NCBI GenBank assembly: GCA_030762895.1
Contig: CM061068.1
Location: 79,509,228-79,573,227, forward strand
Reading direction: 5' to 3'
Source of the DNA: Sophora flavescens
Lineage: Eukaryota; Streptophyta; Magnoliopsida; Fabales; Fabaceae
Length of the DNA stretch: 64,000 bases
The translations under genes and the position numbers were made by a program. The notes under the pieces were generated by a model that worked only from the letters and a program-made list of their open reading frames with translations, made no database searches and had not been told where the DNA came from. Every line of letters starts with the position of its first letter. Position 1 is the first letter of the stretch. Below are positions 12,101 through 21,503 of this stretch, piece after piece.

Positions 12101-12463
12101 GCAGAATACCGTGCCTTGGCCTCCACAGTCTGTGAAATTCAGTGGATTCATTACCTCCTACGTGATTTGCACTTCCACTCCATCCCTTCGGCTTTGCTAT
12201 ATTGTGATAGTCAGTCCGCTCGTCATATTGCCAGCAATGCTTCCTTCCACGAGCGTACCAAGCATATCGAATTAGATTGCCATATCGTCCGTGAAAAACT
12301 TCAGGCTAAGCTTTTTCATCTATTACCCATTTCAAGTGTTAATCAGCTGGCTGATGTTCTGACCAAGGCTTTGGATCCAACTCCATTTCAAACTTTAATC
12401 TCCAAGCTGGGATTGCTTAATATTCATTCGCCAGATTCCAGCTTGAAGGGGGGTATTGGCTAA
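9143..12463 (+). CDS. copia pol polyprotein, uninterrupted but lacking gag
   Basis: A 1,106-codon open frame; the frame is open slightly upstream and no natural ATG marks its start, because gag is missing. Rough domains: protease LDSGASDH at the very N-terminus; integrase zinc domain near residues 140-190 and catalytic Asp-Asp-Glu region to about 320 (IDIWGP, TDNGTEF, QNSIVERKH); reverse transcriptase about 640-890 with YVDDLIIAG; RNase H about 950-1060 with DSDWAS and EAEYRALA. It ends a few bases inside the LTR. It would release these enzymes for cDNA synthesis and integration in a cytoplasmic particle, but without gag and 5' LTR it is not autonomous. The left arm is nearly the same but has three stops. 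An Arg-to-Cys change just after the protease region looks like CpG decay. Confidence 0.85.
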   Translation: MDSGASDHVCPYAHFFSSFTRIFPIAVKLPNGLVVYAHYSGTIVFNSNFYLTNVLHIPDFHFNLISVNKLTQTLNCQLVFSLHSCDIQDCHTQRTIGCADIHHNLYVLHHTPTPLLHTSHTSSPINSFSNVRMLNNISSPFDLWHFRLGHPSIDVMRTLCTHFPYIAINKNLICDYCHFAKQCKLPFPHSMTKSESPFHLLHIDIWGPISISSFQGHHYFLTIVDDYSRFTWIFLIPHKSSARDCIKNFLQYISTQFSGKVKIIRTDNGTEFNMPSFYASFGILHQTSCVETPQQNSIVERKHKHLLNVTRSLLFHSSLPKQFWSYALCYAVHLINKLPTPVLAHKTPHDLLYHSPPTFLDLKVFGCLAFASTLTHNRQKLDSRARKCVFLGLRPGTKGYVLFDLQSRSVFVSRNAIFYESIFPYHSITGYSHDLTNFHANDSDSVLPFEAPHSTPVPIHPSPATEATPAPPAHPQTSNADIRSAATEAAPAHTQPSNEDIRPAVTKAPSAHIQDTNADTASFEPPALRHSDRIRRPPSYLKDFHCNLVSVPSFSSHIVQHPLSNVLSYSRLSDNHLHYTLSISIHDEPKTYKQAVLHNHWVKAMNSELDALKANHTWIITDLPQGKQPIGCKWVYKIKYLADGSIERYKARLVAQGFNQVDGIDFFDTYSPVAKPTSIRLLIALASAQNWHLHQLDVYNAFLHGSLDEEVYKHLPPGLTVQQPNQVCRLLKSIYGLKQSSRQWFSSLSSFLICHGYSQSPSDSSLFVKHHTNSVTILLVYVDDLIIAGNDSTEIANIKTVLHRKFRIKDLGPLKYFLGLEIARSKAGIHICQRKYALDILSECGLLASKPVSTPMPKGTRLSENAGTLLSDPAAYRKLIGKLLYLTTTRPDISYSVQQLSQYMSKPTSLHHEAAVRVLKYIKHSPALGLFYPTTSQLQIKAFSDSDWASCPDSRKSITGYCVFLGDSLISWKSKKQPTVSRSSSEAEYRALASTVCEIQWIHYLLRDLHFHSIPSALLYCDSQSARHIASNASFHERTKHIELDCHIVREKLQAKLFHLLPISSVNQLADVLTKALDPTPFQTLISKLGLLNIHSPDSSLKGGIG

Positions 12464-12714
12464 AATATGTATTATGAATATAGTGCTTATTCTGTTAGAC
12501 TAGGACTATTTCTGTTAGCTAGTTTTTCTCTTTTAGTTGTTAGCTAGTGCTATTTCTGTTAGCTAGTTTTTCTCTTTTAGTAGTTAGTCTTCTCCTCCAT
12601 TGTATCTATATAAGTCTTGTATTCCCTTTGAGGAGGGTATTCTTTTCTTCATTCTATTAAAGGGAGATTTGTATTCAATATATACAATTTTTCATTTACA
12701 TTCATTCTGTAATA
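12454..12714 (+). repeat. copia LTR at right end of inverted unit
   Basis: 261 bp, the same length as the LTR at 4240-4500, preceded by polypurine tract AAGGGGGG. Starts TATTGGC and ends CTGTAATA. Contains TATATAAG near 12605 and the duplicated TTAGCTAGTTTTTCTC segment. Confidence 0.8.
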
Positions 12715-12827
12715 GTTTTCTTAATGCTTACTTAATAGGTGAATACTTCAAAATCTAAACCAAAAAAAATAGTGCAAACAGAATGGCATCAAAGTATAGA
12801 TATAAATACTAAATCTCAAATACATAC

Positions 12828-12913
12828 CAACTCTTTCATGGTCCCTCAAATCAGAAAAACACCGCGCAGCTCGATAGACCATTCCAATCGCAGCAAAAAT
12901 TTCGATGACTTCC
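12828..12913 (-). pseudogene. possible exon of an unidentified host gene
   Basis: On the minus strand an open stretch containing EVIEIFAAIGMVYRAARCF and SDLRDHERVG ends at a strong donor (GAAAGAGTTG followed by GTATGT at 12827-12822). The composition looks like real helical protein, perhaps a TPR or helical-repeat protein, unlike the AT-rich surroundings. Two acceptors are possible (after CTTAG at 12914 or after ATACAG a few bases upstream). Neither matches the phase of the exon at 18535-18751, so an exon is missing between them or the two are unrelated. Function not recognised. Confidence 0.3.
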
Positions 12914-13020
12914 CTAAGGATTGCGTCTGTATCCTTAGGATTCATAATTCAGATCATACAAACCGTGTGTAGTTGCTTTAAAGACCAGCAGCCTTGGGGT
13001 GACATATGACATATTTGATT

Positions 13021-13150
13021 TATTATATTGGCCACACTTCAATTCTTAATATATTAAGAAGTTAGATTTTTCAAGGGTTTTTACTGAAATCATATATATC
13101 ATATAAAAGTGTTTAGTCAAGCTACGGAACCTGATGATAGTAAGCTAAGT
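13021..13150 (+). repeat. left arm of a diverged ~130 bp inverted repeat
   Basis: Its reverse complement aligns with 18378-18516, sharing stretches such as AAAACCCTTGAA, AGTGTGGCCAATATA and CTTAGCTTA, with overall identity of roughly three quarters by eye. It abuts the truncated LTR of the chromovirus. It may be the terminal inverted repeat of an older DNA transposon in which the chromovirus inserted. Confidence 0.55.
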
Positions 13151-13267
13151 CGTTTAGGTCTTTCAGCCAAATTTGAAGGCCCAATATTTATATTTGTGAC
13201 TTTTGTCTCTTCTGTAACCATTTCCTGATTATTGGGCCTCCTCCCTTGAACGAACCCACTTGTAACA
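13151..13267 (-). repeat. truncated 3' LTR of chromovirus
   Basis: Aligns with the first 117 or so bases of the 434 bp 5' LTR, starting TGTTACAAGTGGG on the minus strand. The remaining LTR is missing and replaced by the inverted-repeat sequence. Confidence 0.75.
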
Positions 13268-13275
13268 TTACCCCC

Positions 13276-14664
13276 CTCTTCGACAAAGATCTTGTCCTCA
13301 AGATCAGGTTTCTCTTCAACAAGGGTAGAGCTAGGAACCCAAGTTGCTTCCGAGTTGTCTTGTCCTTCCCACTGCACAAGTAGCTCATCGGCGGTGCCTG
13401 TTCTGGAAGCGACGCATCGGCGGTCGAGGATTGCCACGAGTGATAAGGCGGGGCTGGCCGTTGTAGAGGAAGATGGCAGAGGCAGGATTTGTGTATCTGG
13501 ATAGCCATGGCAGGGTTTGAGGAGGGAAACGTGGAAAATAGGGTGGAACCGGGCGATTGAAGGGAGCTCCAACTCATAGGCAACTTTCCCGATGCGGCGG
13601 AGGATTCGAAAAGGGCCATAGAAGCGTTTTGCAAGCTTATGAGAAACGCGCTTCTTGACTGAGATCTGACGGTAGGGTTGCAATTTCAGGTACACCCACT
13701 TGCCCACTTCAAACTCTTTATCTACTCTTTTCGCATTAGCTTGTTGTCCCATTCTGTTACGGGCTCTGATCAAGTTCATTTTTAGGGTCTTGAGAATCTG
13801 AGATCGTTGGACCATAGCCTCATCCAATGAACCGATTTTGGAGCTCCCAGGAACATAAGCCACAATAGATGGTGGTGGACGGCCGTAAAGAGCCGTAAAT
13901 GGGGTCATCCCAAAAGCTGAGTGAAGGGGAATGTACCAGAACTCTACAAGAGGGAGAAATCGTGCCCAGTGATAAGGCTCCTCACTCACGAAGCATCGGA
14001 GATAAGTCTCAAGACAACGGTTTAGCACCTCCGTTTGGCCATCCGTTTGGGGATGGTATGAACTGCTAAAGGCCAGAGTGGTTCCCAATGCTGTAAAGAG
14101 TTCCTTCCAGAATTTACTGACGAAGACACGATCTCGATCGCAAACGATTATCTTAGGATCCCCATGTAGTCGGTAAATTTCAATCAAGACTGCAACAGCT
14201 AGGGAAGAAGCAGTAATGTTAGAAGGCATTGCCACAAAATGAGCAAATTTTTTCAGGCGATCAATGACCACCCAAATAGTTGTCTTGCCAAGGGAGGGAG
14301 AGAGGTTGGTGATAAAATCCATGGAGATCTCTTCCCAAACTCAAACCCGACTTGGTATAGGGAAGGGTTGTAGCAAACCATTGGGACCCTGAGTGCTATA
14401 TTTGTTGTATTGGCAAACTGCACACTTACTAACATAGATTTTAACATCTTTCAACATGGCAGGCCAATAAAAGGAAGCTGAAAGTCTGGCTAAAGTAGCC
14501 TTGATACCTGAGTGTCCTCCCAAGGGTGATGAATGAAACTCTGCCAGTAGGGAAGGAGTGAGGCCCAAGTCACAAGGAACAAATAATATTTCCCCGAAGT
14601 ATAGGAGCCCTGACTTGGCAGAGAACTTCAGTTGCATAGTTGCATCGGTTTGCAGTTTGGTCAT
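13276..14664 (-). pseudogene. chromovirus integrase with chromodomain
   Basis: Two open pieces. 14341-14664 has the zinc-binding region (LGGHSGIKATLARL, CAVCQYNKY). 13117-14322 has the catalytic core with MDFITNLSPS, CDRDRVFVSKFW and SYHPQTDGQTEVLNR, supplying Asp, Asp and Glu, followed by a GPFRILRRIGKVAYELELP segment. It finishes with a chromodomain (DELLVQWEGQDNSEATW). Chromodomains steer integration to particular chromatin. The last open frame reads through the polypurine tract into the LTR, so its true stop was lost or never annotated by context. A stop separates the two pieces near 14325-14341. Confidence 0.8.
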
Positions 14665-14700
14665 GAGCTTTTGACTCGAGGGATGGTTGGCATAGAATTG

Positions 14701-16187
14701 TTACAACTGGGTAATCACTGGGCAAGTTGGGGAGCTGATACTCAAAAGTATGGTCTCCGGAGAAGCTTCTGGCATTCGGGATAGGGCATCGACAACCAAA
14801 TTCTCCTTACCAGGTTTGTAATAGATCTCAAAATTGTACCCAATCAACTTAGTTAACCATTTTTGTTGTTCGGGAGTCTGTATTGTTTGGTCCATGAGGT
14901 TCTTGATACTTTTATGATCAGTGAATACTTTGAATGTGATTCCCAATAAATACTGTCGCCATTTTTTTACAGCTTCAGTCACTGCAAAGAGCTCACGAAC
15001 ATAAGCCGAGGAGGCACACATACGGGGGCACATTTTGCTGCTGAAAAATGCAATTGGGTGGCCATTTTGGGATAGGACTGCTCCCATGGTCACACTGGAT
15101 GCATCTGTGGTCACCTCAAAGGGCAAGGAGAAGTACGGAAGTGCTGGGACAGGTAACTGTGTCATTGCTGTTTTCAGTTTATTAAATGCAGTTTCAGCCT
15201 CTTGAGTCTAAGCTAGGGTAGAGGACTTTAGGAGACCTGTTAAGGGACTAGCAATAGAAGCATAATCTTTGACAAACCTCCGGTAAAACCCTGTTAAGCC
15301 GAGAAAGCCCCTGAGTGCAGTGAGAGATGTAGGTGGTGGCCACTCTAGGATAGCCTTGATCTTACCCGGATCGGCTTGCACTCCCTTTGCCAGTAATTAT
15401 ATGGCCTAAGTAATCAATAGATTGAACTCCAAAGTGGCATTTAGAAAGTTTAGCATAGAATTGATGTTCATATAGTAAATCTAAAGTCTGTTGAACATGT
15501 AATAAATGTGTGGACCATGTTTGGCTAAATATGAGAATGTCATCAAAAAAATACCAATGCAAACCTGCGCAAATAGGGTCAGAGTAGGTCATTCATAGCT
15601 TCTTGGAAGGTTGATGGTGCATTTGTGAGGCCAATAGGCATCACCAAAAACTCATAGTGGCCATCATATGTCCGAAATCCGGTTTTTGAGATATCCTCTT
15701 GTGCTAGGCGTATTTGATGATAACCGGATCGGAGATCGATCTTAGAAAAGTAGGATGCACCATTGAGTTCATCTAGCAACTCATCAATAGTAGGAATGGG
15801 AAATCTATCATGAATAGTGATTGCATTTAGAGCACGATAATCCACACAAAAAAGCCAAGTCCCATCCTTCTTTTTAACCAACAGTACCGGAGAGGAATAT
15901 GGGCAGGTACTTGGTCTTATAATACCCTCCTTTAGCATGTCCGCTATGATTTGAGTCATGACCTCCTTTTGGAAATGTGGGTAACGGTATGGTTTAATGT
16001 TTACTGGTGGGGCATTAGGGATTAGGTGTATGTGATGGCCATGGGGTCGGGTTGGGGGAAGGCCATGGGGAATGGTAAAAATGTGGGCATAGAGGTTCAA
16101 GATGGCAGCTAAGTCTGCAGGTAGTGAATCAATCCGGTTTTGGTCTTCTAGGTGGTGTGGGGGAAGTGGGTGCAAGGCTATGGTCAT
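14701..16187 (-). pseudogene. chromovirus reverse transcriptase and RNase H
   Basis: Fragments in different frames. 15579-16187 holds the fingers and palm (IADMLKEGIIRPSTCPYSSP, FCVDYRALN, KIDLRSGYHQI, GLTNAPSTFQEAMN). 15362-15592 holds the active site written FFDDILIFS, then LSKCHFG and DYLGHII. 14701-15165 holds RNase H (TTDASSVTMGAVLSQ, ELFAVTEAVKKWRQYL, FTDHKSIKNL). Frameshifts at about 15585 and 15300 and an in-frame stop near 15210 break the chain. Not functional. Confidence 0.8.
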
Positions 16188-16629
16188 TTAGGGATTGTTC
16201 ATTCGTGGGTAGCATAGAAATAGTAAGGAAGGTGGCAACAGAGTCAGTATGTAGCATATAGTTTAGTTGATGGAAAGAAGCCAAGGTTATGGGTGGGGAA
16301 GGGAATCCTTGGAGGGTAATGATAGTACCTTTGTGGTAAAATTTCATAGATGTGACTGTGTAATCAGAAAGGAAGGGGCCTAAAGTTTGAAGCCATTGGA
16401 CACCTAAAACAACATCTGCTCCCTGTATAGGTAAGAGGTAAAAGGGGATGGAAAAGGTGTGTTGGTCCACATTGAGGGGCATATCAATACACTGCCCCGT
16501 ACACTTAAGGTGAGCACCATTGCCTACCATAACCGAAAATGAAGGTAGTGGTATGAGAGCTGCCAGTGTCAACCAGAACTGACACTTGGTGGCTGGAAAG
16601 CACAGGGTACAAGGTGATGGGTGACCCAT
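16129..16629 (-). pseudogene. chromovirus protease region
   Basis: An open stretch with GADVVLGVQWLQTLGP, the conserved C-terminal half of retroviral-type aspartic protease in chromoviruses. The expected Asp-Ser/Thr-Gly active site is not in this frame and seems lost in a frame break upstream (about 16600-16640). It overlaps the start of the reverse transcriptase fragment in another frame. Confidence 0.65.
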
Positions 16630-16704
16630 TGCAGCATAAAGGGATAGGTGGAAAAGTTCAGGTGAGGGAGAGGGTGTTGTATCAGGCTTGGTGGGATGGT
16701 GGGG

Positions 16705-17731
16705 CTAATTTTGTAAGAGGGAAGTAGGGAGTGGGGGTTGGGGTTTGTTTAGGAAGTAACAATCATCGGGTAATGCAGGTTCTGGGTCATCTTCTTGGGT
16801 CAAAAGGAGAAGGAATTGCTTAGATTTGCAACGATGACCTGGGCGGAAGCGTTCATCACAATTATAACAAAGACCCTTGTCTTTTCTAGCCTGTATTTCC
16901 GATGGGGAGAGAAGCCGAATGGGAAAGGAAAGCTTAGGATTAGGTGGTGCGTGTAAGGCCGGTTTTGGGGTAGGTGAAGGTAGTAGGGGAGGTGGTGGTC
17001 TAGGTGGTGCTGGTCTGTGAGAGCTAGCAAAGTGAGGGCGTCCATCTTGGATTTTGGATTCAACTAGCTTTGCAAGCCCAATTGCCTGAGAAATGGTGAT
17101 GGGGTTGTGAATGGCCAGCTCATGCTGAATCTCTTGGCAAAGCCCGGAAATGAAGCAATCAAGAATGGTGGCATGTGGAAGGCCGATTACGCAATTACAA
17201 AGTTTTCCAAACTCCTTTTGATAATTAGCAACTATAGTGGTTTGGTGAAGCTTGAACAGGGCTTGTTGGTGATTTTCAAAAGTGGAGGGGCCAAATCTTA
17301 GCTCCAATGAGCATTGAAATTCTTCCTAAGTTGAAAGGAGATGATTATTGTACATCCACTAGTACCACCCCAAGGCATCACTGGTCATATAGCATGAGAT
17401 TCTTGTCAAGCGCATTTGGTGGGGAATGGAATAGTGATCAAAGTACTGGTTAGCTTGAAACAACCATTCCAATGGGTTTGAGACATAAAACCGAGGAAGG
17501 AACAACTTAGGGGGTTTAAGGGGTTGGTCAAAGGGTGGTAGTGGGGGAGGCTGGGATGATAGTTGGTTTTGGAGGAGGTGGAAGGTGTTCATGTAAGAGT
17601 CATGCCTCAGCTCTTGGGAAGCTTTAAATTCTGTGAAGGAGGACTTGAACTCTGAAATGGATGCTGTAAGAGCAGCGATGGACTCTTGCAGCTAGGTAAT
17701 TTCAGGTTTGTCAAATTGACTGCATGTCATA
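16705..17731 (-). pseudogene. chromovirus gag
   Basis: The reading starts near ATG 17731 (minus strand), is stopped by TAG at about 17694, and continues in 17359-17592 (LKPPKLFLPRFYVSNPLEWL, FQANQYFDHYSIPHQMRL) and 16705-17307 (capsid region LFKLHQTTIVANYQKEFGKL). A zinc knuckle CYNCDERFRPGHRC closes it, the form usual in chromoviruses. Gag forms the particle and binds RNA. Several in-frame stops mean it is dead. Confidence 0.75.
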
Positions 17732-17754
17732 GTCACAACAATGAAAGCACCAAA

Positions 17755-18188
17755 TGATAAGAAATGAATAGGTTTTTCTTCCCAATTAGAGAAGGGAAGG
17801 GGTCTCCTAAGAATAGAGAGAGAGAGAGATTAGAATTTTCTGAATAAGTTTTTCTTTTTTTCTTTCATTTATTTCTTGGTTACATATACTCATCAAAATA
17901 ACAACCTCGTGCATTCTTACTTCCTATTATTATGGATCGTGTGACAACTGTCCAAATCTTGCTTTACATTTTGAAATATCCTTAACTAATTAAATTATGG
18001 AATGTTCTTTCTTGTAGGTGACAGCTTGCTTTTAGACAAAGTCTTAAAGATAGAGTGGTTTCTTTTCGGCCCGTTTAGGTCTTTCAACGGCATTTGAAGG
18101 CCCAATATTTAAATTTGTGATTTACGTCTCTTTTGTAACCATATCCTGATTATTGGGCCTCCTCCCTTGAACAAGCCCACTTATAACA
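17755..18188 (-). repeat. 5' LTR of chromovirus
   Basis: 434 bp. On the minus strand it starts TGTTATAAGTGGGC and ends TTTCTTATCA, giving TG...CA ends. The next bases TTTGGTGCTTTCATTG are the presumed primer binding region. A run of CTCTCTCTC lies near the 3' end of the LTR (about 17815-17832). Confidence 0.75.
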
Positions 18189-18377
18189 TATAATGATGGG
18201 AAAAACGAAAACGAAGCTCAACTACATTTTGGGATTATTCAACATTTTAGGATTAGTATGAAATTCCCATTTGTCCATCATCATTTTTTCATAACTTTGA
18301 AATATATCATAAGTCATTTCTCTTTTTGTTTCTTTAAACTTGAAGTTTGGTTTCCTGATAAGGAAAGATAATCATCA
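18189..18377. other. short spacer between chromovirus and inverted-repeat arm
   Basis: AT-rich with no coding sign. It has no counterpart on the left side of the chromovirus, so if the flanking inverted repeats belong to one older element, this is what remains of its interior. Confidence 0.4.
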
Positions 18378-18516
18378 TGGCTTAGCTTATCATCACTAGG
18401 CTCCGTAACTTAAATATCATATTTTTTATGAGATATGATTTTAGTGAAAACCCTTGAAGAATCTAGCTTCTTCGTGTATTGGAGATGAGAATTTAAGTGT
18501 GGCCAATATACTAAAC
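18378..18516 (-). repeat. right arm of diverged ~130 bp inverted repeat
   Basis: Pairs with 13021-13150. The outer edge lies about 20 bases from the donor site of the putative exon at 18535-18751, so the arm sits at the start of that exon's downstream intron. Confidence 0.55.
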
Positions 18517-18534
18517 CAAAGCTAAAGAACTTAC

Positions 18535-18751
18535 ACCAAGATTTTGACTATAAGAAGATAGAGCACTAAACCTTTCAAAATATGAATTCCTCTGAGTTCC
18601 ATTTTGAAATGTTATCACAAGAGAATAGGAAGCGGCCAAAAGATCAACAAAAGAATCTAAAATATTCTTAAACAGCGCCGAAGGATCAACCCCAACAATA
18701 TTTCCATCAGTAGAACTGCTTTCAACAGAAATATTGCCATCACATATGGAT
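18535..18751 (-). pseudogene. probable exon of an unidentified host gene
   Basis: A 217 bp open block on the minus strand, preceded by a plausible acceptor (TGCATACAG at 18752-18760) and ended by a consensus donor (CTTGGT followed by GTAAGT). The predicted peptide includes VGVDPSALFKNILDSFVDLL and NSYFERFSALSSYSQNLG, which reads like a real soluble protein. I do not recognise the family. A further possible small exon lies at about 19669-19716 minus (SFGTITTKIEDLVCH) after an acceptor TTTTTGGCAG. If the gene continues leftward, its next intron holds the whole chromovirus block. It could be an intact gene with a very long intron or a broken one. Confidence 0.4.
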
Positions 18752-18837
18752 CTGTATGCATAGCAACACCCAATAATTACATACCAATCAAACCATACAC
18801 AAAAACTACGAAATTGCTGATATTTAACTGAACTCAA

Positions 18838-21503
18838 TGGAAGTAAATGAGCACAACTTGCTCTGTTGCATACTTGAATATGATAGACTTAAAATGAGCA
18901 CTAGAGTGAAATAGATGTGAAAGAGTCACTTTAATACTGTCACATAGTTTCTTATGAAGGAAACTTTCCATATTCCTTATCATGCAAATCACTATCAAAA
19001 CCGCAATTCATGTTGCTTGTCTAGTTTGTCAAAACTAGGTAGAGCGATATATTTTCTCTTATCAGGGCTGATAGCAATGGATATTGGTAAATTTCATCAA
19101 TATTCTATCATTTGACTTAAAACATTAGCGCAGGATTTAATCATTAATCTAAATAATTAGTATTCCTAAAAATTATTTCAATTAATAAATATATATGATA
19201 ACGAATAACAAAACTGTAGCATGATAATAAATGGAAGTAAAAAAATAAAAAAAACTAATATGTTATCACTATACTAGATCATAAGCCATTAATCGAATTA
19301 TTGTGGAGTCACCCTCATTGGGAGACTGAAAAACAATGGGTAAAATCTTACTCAATCAGCCGAACAAGAGATTTGTCTCATAACGGGTCCGAATGACCTA
19401 AGCCGTGGGATACTTTGATAGACCCACTTGATCCAAAATACTAATTAAGGTGGATTCCGAACAAGAAAGAAAGATCATAAGCCATTAAAAATGCATGAAT
19501 AAAACACTAACAATAAAAATCTAAAACACATGACAAAAATGTACCAAAGTATTCATATAAAACATACGAGGCAAACAAAAAGTGTCATTTAGCAAACTTA
19601 AAATAACTTTAGATCAAAAGCAAACGAATGTGGTGAATGAAAGTAGAAGGTTAAGTGAAAATTACTTGTGACAAACAAGATCCTCAATCTTTGTAGTGAT
19701 CGTTCCGAAGGAGGCTGCCAAAAACAAAAAAGATAAAATTCGCCACCAACATTTTTAATTTAGGAAAATTATTGAAAAATCCATTTATTTTTTAAAAAAA
19801 CTCGTCTTTTTAAGAAAAGATATATTGGAGTCTGAGAGTCGGTTAGGAGTAAGGAAAATGTTAACACACTGTTAACTCCCTGTATTGCCCAATCTAAGAA
19901 CTGTACCCCAAATTAACTGTCCAAAAAGAATTTTAATAACCTTCGAAAATATTATATTTACCCCATTTTTTTAAAAAATAATAATAAAATAAACCAAAAA
20001 ATTTGACTTAACAAAATGAATGATTCTGTTCCTGAGTATTTCCTGAGAAACTACAAACCACGTAGTTCTTAGAAAACGCTTAATTGGTTGGTTGATTTTA
20101 ATTTTTGAAAAAGAATTTTTATTTTTTCAGAAGGATTTTCTTATTTATACAAAAAAATGAGAATCTTTTTAAAAGGATTTTTCATTTTTTTTATATTTTG
20201 TCATTTCTGATTTTTTTGGTTGGTGTTTTATAGCTTAGCATCCATTTTTGAAAAAAATTAGCCCAATGAGCAGATTAAGAAAAAAACACACAACCCCCCT
20301 AACTAAATCTAAGACCCGACCCAGCAGACACGATTCTGCATCCTAACATAAAGAGACAATATAATAAACAAGCCAACAAAAATACACTGGGCCTTGCCAC
20401 TATTCACAACCAGAACTATTTAAAAGGAAACTTAATATGTGGTGTTTGGGCTTCACAATAAAAACAAGTTACTTGAGAAGCTCAATCCACTTGTCTGTAA
20501 TGGCCATCTGCAGGCGATAATCAAAGCCAACCCCACCATCTTGCGTAGGAATTTTTTTTATTTTCTAAATTTGAAGTTTTTTAAAAGGATTTTTTCATTA
20601 AGAAACAAAGAATTTAAATTTTATTTTAAAATACAAAGTTAGACAAACAAACTAACATAAACAAATATAAATGTAATAAAGAAGAGCCAAAGAGTTAAAA
20701 GGAGCAGAACCTCGAAAAAGATACACCAACTCGGTTGGTGGTGGCGCGAGTTGATGGAGGAGGATTTCTCTTTAGAAAAAAGAAAACATGGTAAAGGTAA
20801 GTATGTGTGGTTTTGTCGTTTTGATATGTATTTGTGTGAACAAGAACAACAAGTAGAAGAAGAAGAAGAGAGTAAGATGGAGAAGAAGAGATTTTTTTTG
20901 TTGGTGTTATTACCCTTAGCAGAACCTTCGATGACTTTTTAAAGTCGTGAATGATGAGTAAAGACAATGGAGAAAAAAATGAGACTGGGGTGAAAAGGTT
21001 TGGTAAGAAAGGACAGTAGTTGGTAGAGGATGAAAGCTGTCATACAAAATATGTGGAAGGAAAAAGATGGAATGTCATGACTCATGAGTTATCTGATCTT
21101 TTTCTTTTTAATCATACACTAATACAATTATCATTTATCTATTAATTTATTTTATCATTATTTTGAAAAGGATAATGGGCTTGCTTATAAAATTTGGGCC
21201 AAGGATTAACTGAATTTTCTTTTCTTCTTTTTTTTTTTGGTATTCCCCCCCATTTTCTTTTCTTCTTTTTTTTTTGGTATCCCCCCCCCCCCCCTCTTTT
21301 ATTAATTAATTAAAAAATCTGTTGGGTGTGTTGATACGCACGAAAATGTAATATACATGTACCAAATATTCAGATTCAATATATCCATATATTTCAAAAA
21401 GTAATAGATAGAAACACATAGATAAAGGTTAGATGGGATCTAAAAGGGATTCCTGCAAAAATAGCAAGCTTATGCCAAATTCAACAAGACACATATGTGC
21501 CTG
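18838..21503. other. spacer; possibly introns or 5' region of the unidentified minus-strand gene
   Basis: AT-rich, with homopolymers and no recognised domain. A CT-rich stretch on the minus strand at 20700-20960 could be a 5' UTR or low-complexity leader. At 21216-21295 a unit of about 46 bases (TTTTCTTTTCTTC, T-run, GGTAT, C-run) is tandemly duplicated, ending in a run of 14 C. Nothing else is supported. Confidence 0.4.

Larger units (their letters stand above)
4240..12714. mobile_element. Ty1/copia element as a giant inverted repeat (snap-back structure)
   Basis: The unit runs outward from a central loop to two copies of the same 261 bp LTR in opposite orientation (4240-4500 and 12454-12714). 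The left arm (minus strand) carries gag, protease, integrase, reverse transcriptase and RNase H. The right arm (plus strand) repeats everything from the protease onward. Arms 4240-7880 and 9073-12714 are collinear with a sum of coordinates constant to within one base. By eye the proteins differ at about 15 of some 1,060 shared residues. The loop 7881-9072 holds gag in one orientation only. No 5' LTR or primer binding site is present for either arm. The 5 bp flanks (TTTGA left, GTTTT right) do not form a clean target duplication. Confidence 0.85.
9073..12714 (+). repeat. right arm of 3.64 kb inverted repeat
   Basis: Inverted duplicate of 4240-7880. It starts inside the region just upstream of the protease and runs through pol and the full 261 bp LTR. 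It lacks gag, primer binding site and 5' LTR. Confidence 0.85.
13151..18188 (-). mobile_element. decayed Ty3/gypsy chromovirus (Tekay/Reina type)
   Basis: Minus-strand element with a full 5' LTR at 17755-18188 and a 3' LTR cut short at 13151-13267. Gag, protease, reverse transcriptase, RNase H, integrase and a C-terminal chromodomain follow in normal chromovirus order, broken by many stops and frameshifts. The polypurine tract (minus strand AGAGGGGGGTAA) sits against the 3' LTR at 13268-13279. No target duplication can be tested because the left end is truncated. Confidence 0.8.

Noticed and set aside
12739..12972. 77-codon plus-strand frame
   Set aside because: Antisense to the more protein-like minus-strand block 12828-12913.
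13021..18516. Flanking repeats taken as the LTRs of the chromovirus
   Set aside because: They are inverted. The true LTRs are the direct repeats at 13151-13267 and 17755-18188.
20695..20967. 90-codon minus-strand frame as a signal-peptide protein
   Set aside because: CT-rich low-complexity sequence gives the Ser/Leu runs; no domain, no clear start context. Possible 5' UTR at most.
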